Shown here piece after piece: positions 18,418 through 26,696 of a stretch of 43,414 nucleotides of DNA (within the stretch, counting starts at the first letter, position 1; every line of letters starts with the position of its first letter). Below the pieces are notes generated by a model that was not told the DNA's origin, ran no database searches, and was given only the letters and a program-made list of their open reading frames with translations. Source of the stretch: Synechococcus sp. AG-679-C18. Its GTDB lineage: Bacteria; Cyanobacteriota; Cyanobacteriia; PCC-6307; Cyanobiaceae. The DNA lies in assembly GCA_003210755.1 (NCBI GenBank), contig QCUL01000022.1, positions 1 through 43,414 of the forward strand. The letters are read 5' to 3'. The translations under genes were made by a program, and so were the position numbers.

Positions 18418-18666
18418 TTATTTTGCAAAGTACTCGTAGAACATTTTGATTTTCTCAGTGTTACTGTTACTATTCAGTCTTAGCGTCCCCTTAATCTCCT
18501 CGTCACTGAAATTAGTTTGCTTTGTGCTCCACATTGCATAAACTAATATCTTTTCGCCCATGCCAGCTGTTTGGCGCAGGAGGTTATGAATAACAACAAG
18601 GATAGTATTAGTATAAGTTTCTTCTGACTCATTGTTCCTAGGAAGCCCTGTCAGATCAAATGTCAT
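18418..18666 (-). CDS. Small hypothetical protein
   Basis: I do not recognise this 82-residue product. It starts MTFDLTGLPRNNESEE, has a hydrophobic patch (TILVVIHNLL, about residues 21-30) and a Lys/Asn-rich C-terminus. The patch is short and interrupted, so it is more likely a buried helix than a membrane span. It lies alone in AT-rich DNA. There is no good ribosome-binding site before ATG 18666, so expression is doubtful. It is kept because the amino-acid mix is balanced and the frame is open for 82 codons in DNA dense with stops. Confidence 0.45.
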   Translation of the reverse strand: MTFDLTGLPRNNESEETYTNTILVVIHNLLRQTAGMGEKILVYAMWSTKQTNFSDEEIKGTLRLNSNSNTEKIKMFYEYFAK

Positions 18667-19010
18667 TAATTGAGTTTTATGATGAATTCTTCAATCTCAA
18701 AAAATATCAAAATAGTTCGTTTTATAGTTTAGTGTAAATTACATCCATGTGACGTGAATTAAGCATTGTTATTTATGATGCAGATAGTTTTATGATTTTC
18801 CCTTTGAGATTTGGCCTCAATATGTTCATGAGTTTTTCAGTCGAAATTCTTTGAAATTTGTTTTATAAGGATGTGATCTTACTTAAGTAAAAGGATTCGG
18901 TCTCTATAGTTAACACAGTAAATGGTGTAATATTAATATTTGAATTGTCGGGATAGGAGTAAATATTTTATAGGCTTAATTAACTAGTGCGTTCAATTAA
19001 GTGGAAGTAT
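18667..19010. other. AT-rich spacer, nothing recognised
   Basis: About 340 bp of T-rich DNA between two minus-strand small genes. I see no open frame of note, no strong hairpin with a T-run and no repeat. It probably holds the 3' end of the upstream small-gene cluster and the promoter of the 82-residue gene. Confidence 0.5.
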
Positions 19011-19160
19011 TTAGTTTTTAAGGCTGCGATTTTTGTGATTTAATTCTCTTCTAAGCTTGTCAGCCTGATGAAATAACCACACTGCATCTTTCCTACTTGT
19101 TGCAGCATTAGCTTTTTGTATGAGCTCGGCATATTTTCTATCGAGTTGTTGTGTTGACAT
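19011..19160 (-). CDS. Small hypothetical protein (49 residues), overlapping partner gene
   Basis: ATG at 19160 opens a 49-residue frame starting MSTQQLDRKYAELIQKANAA and ending at TAA 19011. A strong site, GGAGG, sits just upstream (ATGGAGGATTATG). The protein is a charged, mostly helical chain with Ala, Lys, Gln and Leu spaced as in a short helical hairpin. It overlaps the end of the 48-residue gene by 23 bp in a different frame, so the two are probably translated in sequence. No function can be assigned. Confidence 0.6.
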   Translation of the reverse strand: MSTQQLDRKYAELIQKANAATSRKDAVWLFHQADKLRRELNHKNRSLKN

Positions 19161-19284
19161 AATCCTCCATTTGTTGTCTCAACGAACTGACATTTGTGAA
19201 AAGATAGGAAGCAATTATCTTCCAAGGCACACCGCTATTGTGTAATTTAATTGCGTATTCTAGCTGCCTAGCTGTTGATTTCAT
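19138..19284 (-). CDS. Small helix-turn-helix-like hypothetical protein
   Basis: The 48-residue product begins MKSTARQLEYAIKLHNSGVP and continues WKIIASYLFTNVSSLRQQM. The pattern helix, SGVPWK turn, IIASYLFT helix, then a third helix resembles the small HTH of resolvase/transposase N-termini, which bind DNA or pack in dimers. The frame is open further upstream to 19365, but the residues there look random and ATG 19284 gives the compact domain. The upstream TTGGATT is a weak ribosome site. It overlaps the following 49-residue gene by 23 bp and follows the 110-residue gene by 53 bp. Confidence 0.55.
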   Translation of the reverse strand: MKSTARQLEYAIKLHNSGVPWKIIASYLFTNVSSLRQQMEDYVNTTTR

Positions 19285-19337
19285 AATCCAATAATAGCGA
19301 TGCGTTTTAGAATGTGCTGTAGTAATTGCTACACAAC

Positions 19338-19670
19338 TCAATCTGAATTCGGGTAGTTCTTCCATGCTCCGCTGTTGAAAAATTCATTCCATCTTTCTAT
19401 TCGCTTTTCCAGTTTTAATTTTTTTAAATCTCCTGACTGGGTTTCCGGTTGTTCATCTATTTCTGCTTTAAGTGTGTTTATTTTTCCCTCAAAATAGTCG
19501 AAACATCCTGGCGGAGCAGTTCTAGCATCACTGTTGTAACCCTTTAAAAGGCAAGAAAATCCCTCGTCAAAGCCTTTCATTCTAATCTTGCTTTGCAAGT
19601 TTGCAAAAACAATTACTCCGCCTATTACGCCTGCCGCGATTAATATATTGCGTTTTTGATAGAAATTCAT
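19338..19670 (-). CDS. Small single-helix membrane hypothetical protein
   Basis: This 110-residue protein has a positively charged N-terminus and one membrane helix (about residues 8-24, ILIAAGVIGGVIVFANL). Then come a MKGFDEGFSCLLKGYNS segment and a Lys/Glu-rich C-terminal helix. With Lys/Arg before the helix, the C-terminal part would be predicted outside or periplasmic. The helix followed by a short charged link and a DGF/EGF-x-C segment recurs in the 66-residue gene at 35352-35552 (FRDGFRCA), so the two may belong to one loose family. Function unknown. Confidence 0.6.
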   Translation of the reverse strand: MNFYQKRNILIAAGVIGGVIVFANLQSKIRMKGFDEGFSCLLKGYNSDARTAPPGCFDYFEGKINTLKAEIDEQPETQSGDLKKLKLEKRIERWNEFFNSGAWKNYPNSD

Positions 19671-20270
19671 AATTTTGCCTCATGATCTAAATCGGTTTTT
19701 ATCTTACTCTTACCAATAATATTCTTGCTTTGTGTAGGCCATTAACTCCTTGTATTCCATTCCGTGCGTGATCGCTGCGTGCTTCTTCGTATCTTAACCA
19801 ACGTATAGCTTACTAGCTTAGAAATTCCATAACAAATATGAGGCTTAATTTGTGCTCTTCCATAAAAGTTGAACGTAAGTTTGACAGCGTGTCAGTTTAA
19901 GGGCCGAATTTAGGGCCATCGAGCTGGTTTTTCCCTTCACGCCCCATTCGTCGCTCAGTTATTTCTTCATTTTGATGGGGAATGCATTCCAGTCGTTATC
20001 CGGTCGACACTTGAAACGAGTGTTGGTTGTGGATTGCTACCAGCTCCTGAGATTGATTGAGTTTTGTGTCTTCAATTCTTATGTTCTTCGGTGCATGCCA
20101 ACTCAAGATCACCTGAAGCAGGGATTGTGGAAGAAGGTCGATACCTCAAAGGAGTGAATTCCGAGAGTTTGAATTGTATTGATTGTCAGCAGTCGAATCG
20201 CTGATATCTCAGTTACAGCCTCAAATGACTCCTCAGGTTGAAAACAGATTCAGTCTCAATCGCCTTTTTC
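19671..20270. other. 600-bp region with a possible tiny minus-strand reading frame
   Basis: Most of this stretch shows no gene. On the minus strand a coherent frame reads KKHAAITHGMEYKELMAYTK and stops at 19710. It has ATG codons at 19760 (16 residues) and 19742 (10 residues), the latter preceded by AAGGAG at ideal spacing. This sits 40-90 bp upstream of the 110-residue gene and could be a leader peptide or the end of a dead gene. The right half, before 20271, holds no clear frame on either strand. Confidence 0.45.
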
Positions 20271-20291
20271 ATGATTCAATCCATCGGATCG

Positions 20292-20615
20292 ATGTTCAGG
20301 CTGATCCTGCCAATGATTTTGGTTGCACCTGGCATTGTTGTCCCCATTCATGCAGATTCATTGGCCGTCGATGTCCAGTGTCGCTGGAGCTATGAAGATT
20401 GGGAGCCTTGCCATTTCGTTGCGGATCCAGTTGGTCAAAGCTGGAAATTGGCTTTCAACGACCGCAAGATTCAGTTTGAGCATGACGGTTCAGGCCTAAT
20501 GCGCATGCGGGTTGATGAACGTTCTTCCTGGGATATCGTGCAGGCCAATTGGAATGAGAATGGAGCGCTTTGCTGGGGCGAGGTCTGCGCAAAGGGCGAC
20601 CTCCCGATGGATTAA
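20292..20615 (+). CDS. Secreted hypothetical protein
   Basis: From ATG 20292 the protein has 107 residues. The first 20 or so (MFRLILPMILVAPGIVVPI, then HADS) look like a Sec signal peptide with cleavage after HA. The mature part is about 85 residues and has four Cys (VQCRWS, EPCHF, GALCWGEVCAK), suggesting disulfides in an exported protein. Alternative starts are ATG 20271 and TTG 20238; none has a strong ribosome site. The end of this gene lies 17 bp before the ATG of the methyltransferase-like gene, so the two are probably co-transcribed. Function unknown. Confidence 0.6.
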   Translation: MFRLILPMILVAPGIVVPIHADSLAVDVQCRWSYEDWEPCHFVADPVGQSWKLAFNDRKIQFEHDGSGLMRMRVDERSSWDIVQANWNENGALCWGEVCAKGDLPMD

Positions 20616-20632
20616 ATGCTGCGTTCACCACT

Positions 20633-21211
20633 ATGGAAAACAAAGGGCTTGATTTGAAGGTCTCAACTCAACAGGTCAACTGGCGTGACCGTTTTCAGGG
20701 TTGGGGCTTCAGTTGGCGAGGGTTCATGACGAATGAACACGGCGAATGGTGGCTTCTGGCACAAGTGGTCCTGATCTCTACGCACGCTCTTCCTGCCTGG
20801 TCACCTTGGTTGGTTGAACGGTTGCATTGGCTCCCAATGTTTCAGCTCATAGGTTTGGTTGTTTTTGCTGTTGGGCTTGTTCTGGCGTTTCAAGGATTTT
20901 GGGCCTTGGGAGCCAGTCTTTCTCCCTTGCCTGATCCCAAGCCAAGTGCGCCTCTGATTACTACCGGTGTGTACAGCAGTTGTCGTCACCCTTTGTACCG
21001 GGCAGTTTTGATTTGCTCCATTGGTGTTTTCCTCGCGAAGGCAAGTTTGCTTCATTTGGCACTTTTTTTGATCCTGGCTGTTGTTCTCAATGGCAAAGCT
21101 CACCGTGAGGAGAAGTGTCTTTGTCAGGTGCATCCCGAGTACCTGAAGTACCGCTGGGAAACGCCGGCAATTTTTCCCCACTTCCCCGGTTTGGACTGGC
21201 GTCAGGGCTAA
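20633..21211 (+). CDS. Isoprenylcysteine carboxyl methyltransferase-like membrane protein
   Basis: The product (192 residues from ATG 20633) has four to five membrane helices. Its C-terminal half has the pattern of the ICMT/PEMT superfamily: TTGVYSSCRHPLYRA, then a helix, then HREEKCLCQVHPEYLKYR and a final FPHFPGL. In this family the RHPxY and EE motifs bind S-adenosylmethionine at the membrane. The substrate of bacterial members is usually unknown. The frame extends upstream to 20570, but ATG 20633 gives a sensible N-terminus and less overlap with the preceding gene. Confidence 0.82.
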   Translation: MENKGLDLKVSTQQVNWRDRFQGWGFSWRGFMTNEHGEWWLLAQVVLISTHALPAWSPWLVERLHWLPMFQLIGLVVFAVGLVLAFQGFWALGASLSPLPDPKPSAPLITTGVYSSCRHPLYRAVLICSIGVFLAKASLLHLALFLILAVVLNGKAHREEKCLCQVHPEYLKYRWETPAIFPHFPGLDWRQG

Positions 21212-21290
21212 GGCCAGCTGAACAACCGTATATTTCTCTCGGGAAATATAAATAAATCTCTTAAAGGTAAAGCGACTTCGATTCCTTCGA

Positions 21291-21923
21291 ATGGTTTTGT
21301 ATTCGTCTTTCAATCCTCTGTTGAGCAAAGCTGCTCAAGCCATGCTTGTAGTTAGTGCAATTTTTGCAGGATTTGAGATGAGCTCAACGAGTCAGGCCAA
21401 AGACATCGACTTGAAGAGGACAAAACTTGATCAGGGCAGCGCCGGACTGTTGGCCATTCTCGAACCATCAATTGCAACGCCAGCTCCAAAGCCTCAACTG
21501 GTACTTGGACGCACAGATCGACTAATCAGCTCCACAGGAGATCCAATCTGGAATTTACGGCTTGAGGTTCCAGGTCAACCCGTTCGTCATTACGACGCTG
21601 TAAGTGGTCGTGCCCACCGCCAACAGGCCAATCGGGATCAGATGGGGAGTAAAGCGCCTCTTCCTTCAGGTAAGTACACCCTCGGTCCAGTGGAACCTCT
21701 GGCGGAAGGAGCCTATCCAGAGTTGGGACCGGTCTGGATTGGAATCGAGCCAACATTTACGACGGGAAGAAGGGTGCTTGGTATTCATCAGGACCCAAGT
21801 GCAGGACTCAATGGCAACAGTGGCACATTGGGTTGTATTGGATTAATTAGCAAAAGAGACTTACTTGAACTTTCAAATTTAATTCGTGTCAGTGATGTGC
21901 GTATGTTGCTTGTTGAGGATTGA
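21291..21923 (+). CDS. L,D-transpeptidase (YkuD/ErfK family)
   Basis: The 210-residue protein has an N-terminal hydrophobic signal (about residues 13-30) and a YkuD-type catalytic domain. The signature is visible: GIHQDPSAG with His at about 166, then NSGTLGCIGL with the nucleophile Cys at about 182. The upstream PSGKYTLGPVEP segment is also typical. Such enzymes form 3-3 cross-links in peptidoglycan or attach proteins to it, in the periplasm. ATG 21291 is kept; it lies 79 bp after the methyltransferase-like gene, so transcription may be shared or separate. Catalytic identity is secure; its exact murein reaction is not. Confidence 0.9.
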   Translation: MVLYSSFNPLLSKAAQAMLVVSAIFAGFEMSSTSQAKDIDLKRTKLDQGSAGLLAILEPSIATPAPKPQLVLGRTDRLISSTGDPIWNLRLEVPGQPVRHYDAVSGRAHRQQANRDQMGSKAPLPSGKYTLGPVEPLAEGAYPELGPVWIGIEPTFTTGRRVLGIHQDPSAGLNGNSGTLGCIGLISKRDLLELSNLIRVSDVRMLLVED

Positions 21924-22124
21924 TAAGTGATTTTGGCTTTATGACAGATCTTGAACTTATAAATTGTGACATAATCTAGTATTGCTATATAGCATAAAAA
22001 AACTCATTCATGTTTGATAAATTATTCAAATTGTATGAAAATAAATAATAGTTATTTGATTTAATTAATTATCGGGCAATATGAGAATATTTATAGTTAG
22101 GCGTTTGGATATGCTCAATGTCTG

Positions 22125-23201
22125 TTATGAGCTCAAAGCTATTCTTAGTTTTTCAGACGCTTCTGGATCAAATCCAATCACAACTAAATCGATCCCTGAC
22201 TGACTCTCTGGAGCCCAAGCTTGAGTGGGTGCTGACTCAAACCAAGTTTCTAAGCGTGGGCCCACCATCTGTACTTGGAGAGGTAAAGCTTTACCAGTAA
22301 GCCAAAGTCTTCCCTTCAGTCTTACGACTTGATGTTTAGTTACAAAAGTTGGAAGAATCCGTTCAAGATCTGAACGATGAACCACACCTTCAAAACGTAC
22401 ATTTCCACCTACAACGTCTAAATGAGTATGGTCATGATGATCATCTTCATGGTGATTATGGGCATGGTGATGATCATCGTCATGGTGATGATGATTGTTG
22501 GTGTCGGTAGAAGTCGCATGCTCCACATCAAGGAGCAGGGAGGGGTCTACCTGTCCGCGAGTCATCGGAATAACTGATGTACCGGTGCGAATTTTCGTAG
22601 TAAGGGATTGCTGAATGTGTTCTAGTTCCAATGGCTCTAAGCAATCAGAGCGACTGACCAAAACCAAGTCAGCGGATTGGAGTTGATCATCAAATAACTC
22701 GTCAATCGCGGTGAGGTGATCCAGGCTTGGGTCTTCTTTCCTTTGTTGCTCTAGCGCTGCAGGATCGCCTACCGGACTCCCGTTGCTGAGAGCTTCGCCA
22801 TCCACCACTGTGACTACACCGTTCACGTGGACACGTGCACGGATTGCAGGCCATTCGAGTGCCTGTAGGAGTGGCCTAGGAAGTGCCAAGCCACTTGTTT
22901 CAACAACGATTCCATCGAGCTGATCAGCGCGAGTAAGGAGCGTTTCCATCGTTGGCAGGAAATCGTCCTGAACAGTGCAGCACAAGCATCCGTTGTTCAG
23001 CTCGACAAGACGTCCTTCGATTTCATTATCTGGACAGAATCCACAACTACGAATGAGATCGCCATCCAATCCCACAGTCCCAAACTCATTGACCATTACG
23101 GCCAGGCGTTGGCCACTGTTGATCAAAAGATGGCGCAACAGTGTTGTTTTACCGGCCCCAAGAAAGCCAGTAATCACAGTGACAGGAAGTCGTTCCGACA
23201 T
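22125..23201 (-). CDS. CobW/COG0523-family metal GTPase with His-rich loop
   Basis: The product (358 residues from ATG 23201; 361 from ATG 23210) is a G3E GTPase of the CobW/COG0523 group, which deliver metals such as Zn or Co to target proteins. It has the P-loop GFLGAGKTT near the start, the metal site GCLCC (about residue 72), ETSGLALPRP, SRSD as the guanine motif, and a C-terminal CobW_C domain (VRFEGVVHRSDLERILP). Between the domains is a loop dense in His and Asp (about 238-262, such as HHHHDDDHHH), suited to metal binding. ATG 23201 overlaps the stop of the pentapeptide-repeat gene as TGATG, so translation is coupled. No Zur-like operator could be picked out. Confidence 0.9.
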   Translation of the reverse strand: MSERLPVTVITGFLGAGKTTLLRHLLINSGQRLAVMVNEFGTVGLDGDLIRSCGFCPDNEIEGRLVELNNGCLCCTVQDDFLPTMETLLTRADQLDGIVVETSGLALPRPLLQALEWPAIRARVHVNGVVTVVDGEALSNGSPVGDPAALEQQRKEDPSLDHLTAIDELFDDQLQSADLVLVSRSDCLEPLELEHIQQSLTTKIRTGTSVIPMTRGQVDPSLLLDVEHATSTDTNNHHHHDDDHHHAHNHHEDDHHDHTHLDVVGGNVRFEGVVHRSDLERILPTFVTKHQVVRLKGRLWLTGKALPLQVQMVGPRLETWFESAPTQAWAPESQSGIDLVVIGFDPEASEKLRIALSS

Positions 23202-23719
23202 CAGCGACATCCAAGACTTTCACGAGTGCTGACTCCGCTGCGGCTATTGACGCCATTGGCGCGACTGCATAGGGCCTTCATCTGCGTGAGATCGATCACG
23301 GCGTTAGTGAAATCCGTTCCTTCGATCTGAGCATCTACGAAACGGCTTTGCATCAACATCGCATTGGTGAAATTTGCGTCGCTCAAATCAGTTTCATCAA
23401 ATCGGCTGGAAAACGCCACAACGTCTTCAAGATTGGCTCCATGAAGATCGGCGCCCTGCAATTGGGAGGTATTAATGACTGCACCTCGTAAATCCGTCTC
23501 GCTGAGATCAACACCCCTTAAGTCGGCTTTTAAAAATTCTTTTTCTTTTAAATCTCGTCCGTGCATATCAGAATTGATGTCCTGAACAGCAAACTGGCCG
23601 CGCAATTCGGGTGCAGTGATCGCCTGAGCTGCCTGAGGAAGACAAATCAGACTTGTCGTTAAAAGCAGCCCAACCAGCACGGATGACACGTGCTTGCGGA
23701 GCAAATGGAGGAGGAGCAT
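23201..23719 (-). CDS. Secreted pentapeptide-repeat protein
   Basis: From ATG 23719 the product has 172 residues: a signal peptide (MLLLHLLRKHVSSVLVGLL onward, cleavage near QAAQA), then about 15 tandem A(D/N)LXX-type pentapeptides, for example ADLRGVDLSETDLRGAVI and ADLHGANLEDV. These form a right-handed quadrilateral beta-helix. Exported proteins of this type are common in cyanobacteria and are often placed in the thylakoid lumen; their function is mostly unknown. The frame runs upstream to 23884, but that would overlap the divergent gene at 23805 and remove the signal peptide from the N-terminus. The stop overlaps the start of the CobW gene, implying a joint role, perhaps in metal handling (inference). 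Confidence 0.85.
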   Translation of the reverse strand: MLLLHLLRKHVSSVLVGLLLTTSLICLPQAAQAITAPELRGQFAVQDINSDMHGRDLKEKEFLKADLRGVDLSETDLRGAVINTSQLQGADLHGANLEDVVAFSSRFDETDLSDANFTNAMLMQSRFVDAQIEGTDFTNAVIDLTQMKALCSRANGVNSRSGVSTRESLGCR

Positions 23720-23804
23720 CAGTAAAGGATGCAGCCGGCTTCGGGTTGCAGCTGCCGTAACTTGAACAGCCACGTTATGGCAGACCCCTGCCCCTCCACG
23801 TGCC

Positions 23805-24422
23805 ATGGCCAAAACCCTAAGGGTGGTGGTTCCCCCCCATCCACTGATTGCACACTGGCTCACGATGCTGCGCCATGCGGGCACTCCACCGTCGCTGTAC
23901 AGAACGGCAATGGAGGAGCTCGGGCGCTGGTTGACCTACGAAGCCATACGCGACTGGTTGCCTCATCGGCGTGAGGAGGTGCAAACCCTTCTTGAGCTCA
24001 CAGAAGGAACAGTGATTGAAACGAATGTCCCCCTGCTGGCTCTACCTGTTCTTCCTGGAGGTCTGATGCTCTGGGAGGGGGCTCGAAAAGTGTTGCCTCA
24101 TGCTGAACTTTGCCTTGGAGGCCTTCCAGACACGATCGAAGCCAATGCTGGACTTGTCTTGTTGATTGATCAAATCAGTACTGGAGAAACGCTTGTGAAA
24201 CTGATGCAAGAGCTCGTGGCTCGAGGCGTTGAGAGTCGGAGGCTTCGTTTGATCACTGGGTTAGCGGCTAGCCCTGGTCTCAAGCGTTTGGGTGAAAGTT
24301 TTCCCGAACTCACGATTCATACCGCATGTATCGATGCTGAACTCAAAGAGAATGGGCAGATTTCTCCTGGTATTGGCAACACATCTCAACGGCTCCAAAT
24401 CAGAACAGCTTCACCCAACTAG
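23805..24422 (+). CDS. Uracil phosphoribosyltransferase-like protein, divergent
   Basis: The 205-residue product aligns by overall pattern with uracil phosphoribosyltransferase: an N-terminal HPLIAHWLTMLR segment (as in the HPLI/VxHKLxxLR start of Upp), ELGRWLTYEA, and ALPVLPGGLMLWEGA. UPRT converts uracil and PRPP to UMP in pyrimidine salvage. The PRPP-binding loop, usually DPMLATGGS, reads LIDQISTGETL here, and the C-terminal uracil-binding motif is not obvious. The enzyme may therefore have altered substrate use or a regulatory role. ATG 23805 lies 85 bp from the divergent pentapeptide gene, so promoters overlap in that gap. Confidence 0.75.
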   Translation: MAKTLRVVVPPHPLIAHWLTMLRHAGTPPSLYRTAMEELGRWLTYEAIRDWLPHRREEVQTLLELTEGTVIETNVPLLALPVLPGGLMLWEGARKVLPHAELCLGGLPDTIEANAGLVLLIDQISTGETLVKLMQELVARGVESRRLRLITGLAASPGLKRLGESFPELTIHTACIDAELKENGQISPGIGNTSQRLQIRTASPN

Positions 24423-24446
24423 TCTTTTAAAAAACCATCGTCAGCG

Positions 24447-24737
24447 ATGAGCAGTCAGCAGGAGTCAACATCAGGAACGCTTTTCACTCTTCTCAGCGGA
24501 GCTCTTATTGGGGCTGCTGGGGTTGGTTGGTGGTTGCTCACGGAAGCCGAACGTCGTCAGCGACTCAAGCGACAGCGTTCGATGCTCTACGCCCCAAGAA
24601 TGCAAGACGGTAGTGAGGCTTTAGAGACCCATCAAATGTCTGAACGTGACGGTGAACTCGAGCATCGTGTTGAGGAGCTGAATTCAGCGATTTCAGATGT
24701 ACGCCGTCAGCTTGAAGATCTCGGTTCAAGAACCTAA
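24447..24737 (+). CDS. Small membrane-anchored coiled-coil protein
   Basis: This 96-residue protein has one glycine-rich membrane helix near the N-terminus (about residues 10-30, [20 protein letters not shown]). A basic stretch follows ([10 protein letters not shown]), then a heptad-like helix (about 66-92, [19 protein letters not shown]). The layout suggests a short inner-membrane anchor with a cytosolic coiled coil. It follows the UPRT-like gene by 24 bp and ends 53 bp before ilvD, so the three may share a transcript. Function unknown. Confidence 0.75.
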   Translation: MSSQQESTSGTLFTLLSGALIGAAGVGWWLLTEAERRQRLKRQRSMLYAPRMQDGSEALETHQMSERDGELEHRVEELNSAISDVRRQLEDLGSRT

Positions 24738-24790
24738 TCACGACAGCCGGTAGGTTGGAATCTGTCACCATCTGCGATCCCGTCGCCGCC

Positions 24791-26464
24791 ATGCTTCGCT
24801 CAGACGCCGTCACTCAAGGGATACAACGCTCCCCTAACCGAGCGATGTTAAGGGCAGTTGGTTTTGAAGATGAAGATTTTGGCAAGCCAATTATCGGAAT
24901 CGCCAATGGATACAGCACGATCACACCGTGCAATATCGGTCTCGACAATTTGTCGCGTCGAGCCGATGCCTCCGCTCGCAAGGCTGGAGGCATGCCTCAA
25001 ATGTTTGGCACCATCACCGTCAGTGATGGGATTTCGATGGGTACCGAAGGAATGAAATATTCCCTCGTTAGCCGCGAAGTGATCGCCGATGCCATTGAAA
25101 CGGCCTGCAATGGTCAAAGCATGGACGGCGTTCTCGCTGTGGGTGGCTGTGACAAAAACATGCCCGGAGCAATGTTGGCGATGGCCCGGATGAATATTCC
25201 ATCCATCTTTGTCTACGGAGGCACTATCAAACCGGGCAAACTTGGTGGCTGTGATCTCACCGTTGTCAGTGCTTTTGAAGCTGTAGGTCAGATTACGAGT
25301 GGAAAGATCGATGAAGAACAGCTGACGGCAATCGAAAAAAATGCATGCCCAGGAGCGGGAAGCTGTGGAGGCATGTTCACTGCCAACACTATGAGCGCTG
25401 CGATTGAAACCATGGGATTGAGTCTCCCCCATAGCTCAACGATGGCTGCTGAAGATGAGGAAAAGGCTGAGAGTGCGGCCCGTTCGGGCGAGGTACTTGT
25501 TGATGCAATCAAATCCAATATTCGTCCTCTTGACTTGCTTACACGTCAGGCTTTTGAAAATGCCATCAGCGTGATCATGGCAGTGGGTGGGTCCACCAAT
25601 TCTGTCTTGCATTTGCTTGCCATCGCTCGCACAGCAGGCGTTGACCTCAGCATTGATGATTTTGAAATGATCCGGGAGAGAGTGCCGGTGATTTGCGATC
25701 TCAAGCCCAGTGGTCGTTTCGTCACCGTGGATCTGCACCAAGCAGGTGGGATTCCACAAGTGATGAAATTACTATTGGATGCAGGACTTCTCCACGGCAA
25801 TTGCCGAACGATTGAAGGCAAAACGCTCGAAGAACTATTAGCGGATGTGCCCTCAACACCTCCCGAAGGACAGGAAGTGATCAGGCCACTCAGCAACCCT
25901 CTCTACGAAAAAGGGCACCTCGCCATTCTCAAGGGGAATTTGGCAATGGAAGGAGCTGTTGCCAAGATCAGCGGAATTAAGAACCCCGTGCTAACTGGCC
26001 CTGCAAGAGTGTTTGAGAGTGAAGAGGATTGTTTGGAGTCGATTATTGGCAAACATATTCACGCAGGTGATGTGATTGTTATTCGCCAAGAAGGCCCAGT
26101 GGGTGGACCTGGAATGCGTGAAATGCTTGCTCCTACGGCTGCAATTGTTGGGCAGGGTCTTGGCGAAAAAGTGGCCTTAATCACTGATGGACGATTCAGC
26201 GGAGGTACTTATGGATTGGTTGTCGGCCATGTGGCACCTGAAGCGGCTGTTGGAGGCATCATCGGACTCGTGATTGAAGGTGACAGCATCACAGTGGATG
26301 CCAATCAAAACCTTTTACAGTTAAATGTGAATGAAGTCGAATTAGAAAGAAGACGTCGATTTTGGGCAGGACATACTCCAAAATATCGCACAGGAATTCT
26401 CGGAAAATATGCGCGACTTGTTTCAAGTTCAAGCCGAGGCGCGGTCACTGATCAGCCTGATTGA
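24791..26464 (+). CDS. ilvD: Dihydroxy-acid dehydratase
   Basis: The 557-residue enzyme (EC 4.2.1.9) dehydrates 2,3-dihydroxy-isovalerate and -methylvalerate in valine and isoleucine synthesis. The three Fe-S ligand regions are visible: [22 protein letters not shown] and [16 protein letters not shown]. The C-terminal [15 protein letters not shown] and [11 protein letters not shown] motifs are also present. ATG 24791 is chosen over TTG 24755 because [20 protein letters not shown] is the usual IlvD beginning. Full length for the family. A 230-bp gap with a weak inverted repeat separates it from the convergent carbon-metabolism run. Confidence 0.97.
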   Translation: MLRSDAVTQGIQRSPNRAMLRAVGFEDEDFGKPIIGIANGYSTITPCNIGLDNLSRRADASARKAGGMPQMFGTITVSDGISMGTEGMKYSLVSREVIADAIETACNGQSMDGVLAVGGCDKNMPGAMLAMARMNIPSIFVYGGTIKPGKLGGCDLTVVSAFEAVGQITSGKIDEEQLTAIEKNACPGAGSCGGMFTANTMSAAIETMGLSLPHSSTMAAEDEEKAESAARSGEVLVDAIKSNIRPLDLLTRQAFENAISVIMAVGGSTNSVLHLLAIARTAGVDLSIDDFEMIRERVPVICDLKPSGRFVTVDLHQAGGIPQVMKLLLDAGLLHGNCRTIEGKTLEELLADVPSTPPEGQEVIRPLSNPLYEKGHLAILKGNLAMEGAVAKISGIKNPVLTGPARVFESEEDCLESIIGKHIHAGDVIVIRQEGPVGGPGMREMLAPTAAIVGQGLGEKVALITDGRFSGGTYGLVVGHVAPEAAVGGIIGLVIEGDSITVDANQNLLQLNVNEVELERRRRFWAGHTPKYRTGILGKYARLVSSSSRGAVTDQPD

Positions 26465-26639
26465 AAGCCTAAAAAGATCATTAACTGAATCACTAAAAAT
26501 AGATAATGCTTTGATTTGTAAATTGATTGTAGCTTTAATTAGTGGTGATTCGTCTCTTGCAGTTTTTAACGATGTTGAATGACATGGGTTGAAAAAATTC
26601 CATGGAGTGATCGTCACGACTGTGATTTTAAAAAGTCAA

Positions 26640-26658
26640 TATTGTTTATTGAACAATA
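26640..26658. terminator. Weak inverted repeat between convergent transcripts
   Basis: TATTGTT and AACAATA (7-bp stem, TATTG loop) lie between ilvD and the end of the long minus-strand run. The stem is AT-only except for one G-C pair per arm, and the T-runs beside it are imperfect, so it may serve as a weak bidirectional terminator or be chance. Confidence 0.25.
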
Positions 26659-26696
26659 AAGCTGATGGCAATTTCTTTTAGCAGTTGATTTAAGGG

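Noticed and set aside
21983-21994. Palindrome TGCTATATAGCA followed by an A-run as a terminator
   Set aside because: The run is A on the + strand and, read on the minus strand, the T-run comes before the stem, so it fits a terminator in neither direction.
23720-23884. Longer start for the pentapeptide-repeat protein
   Set aside because: It would overlap the divergent UPRT-like gene and bury the signal peptide inside the chain.
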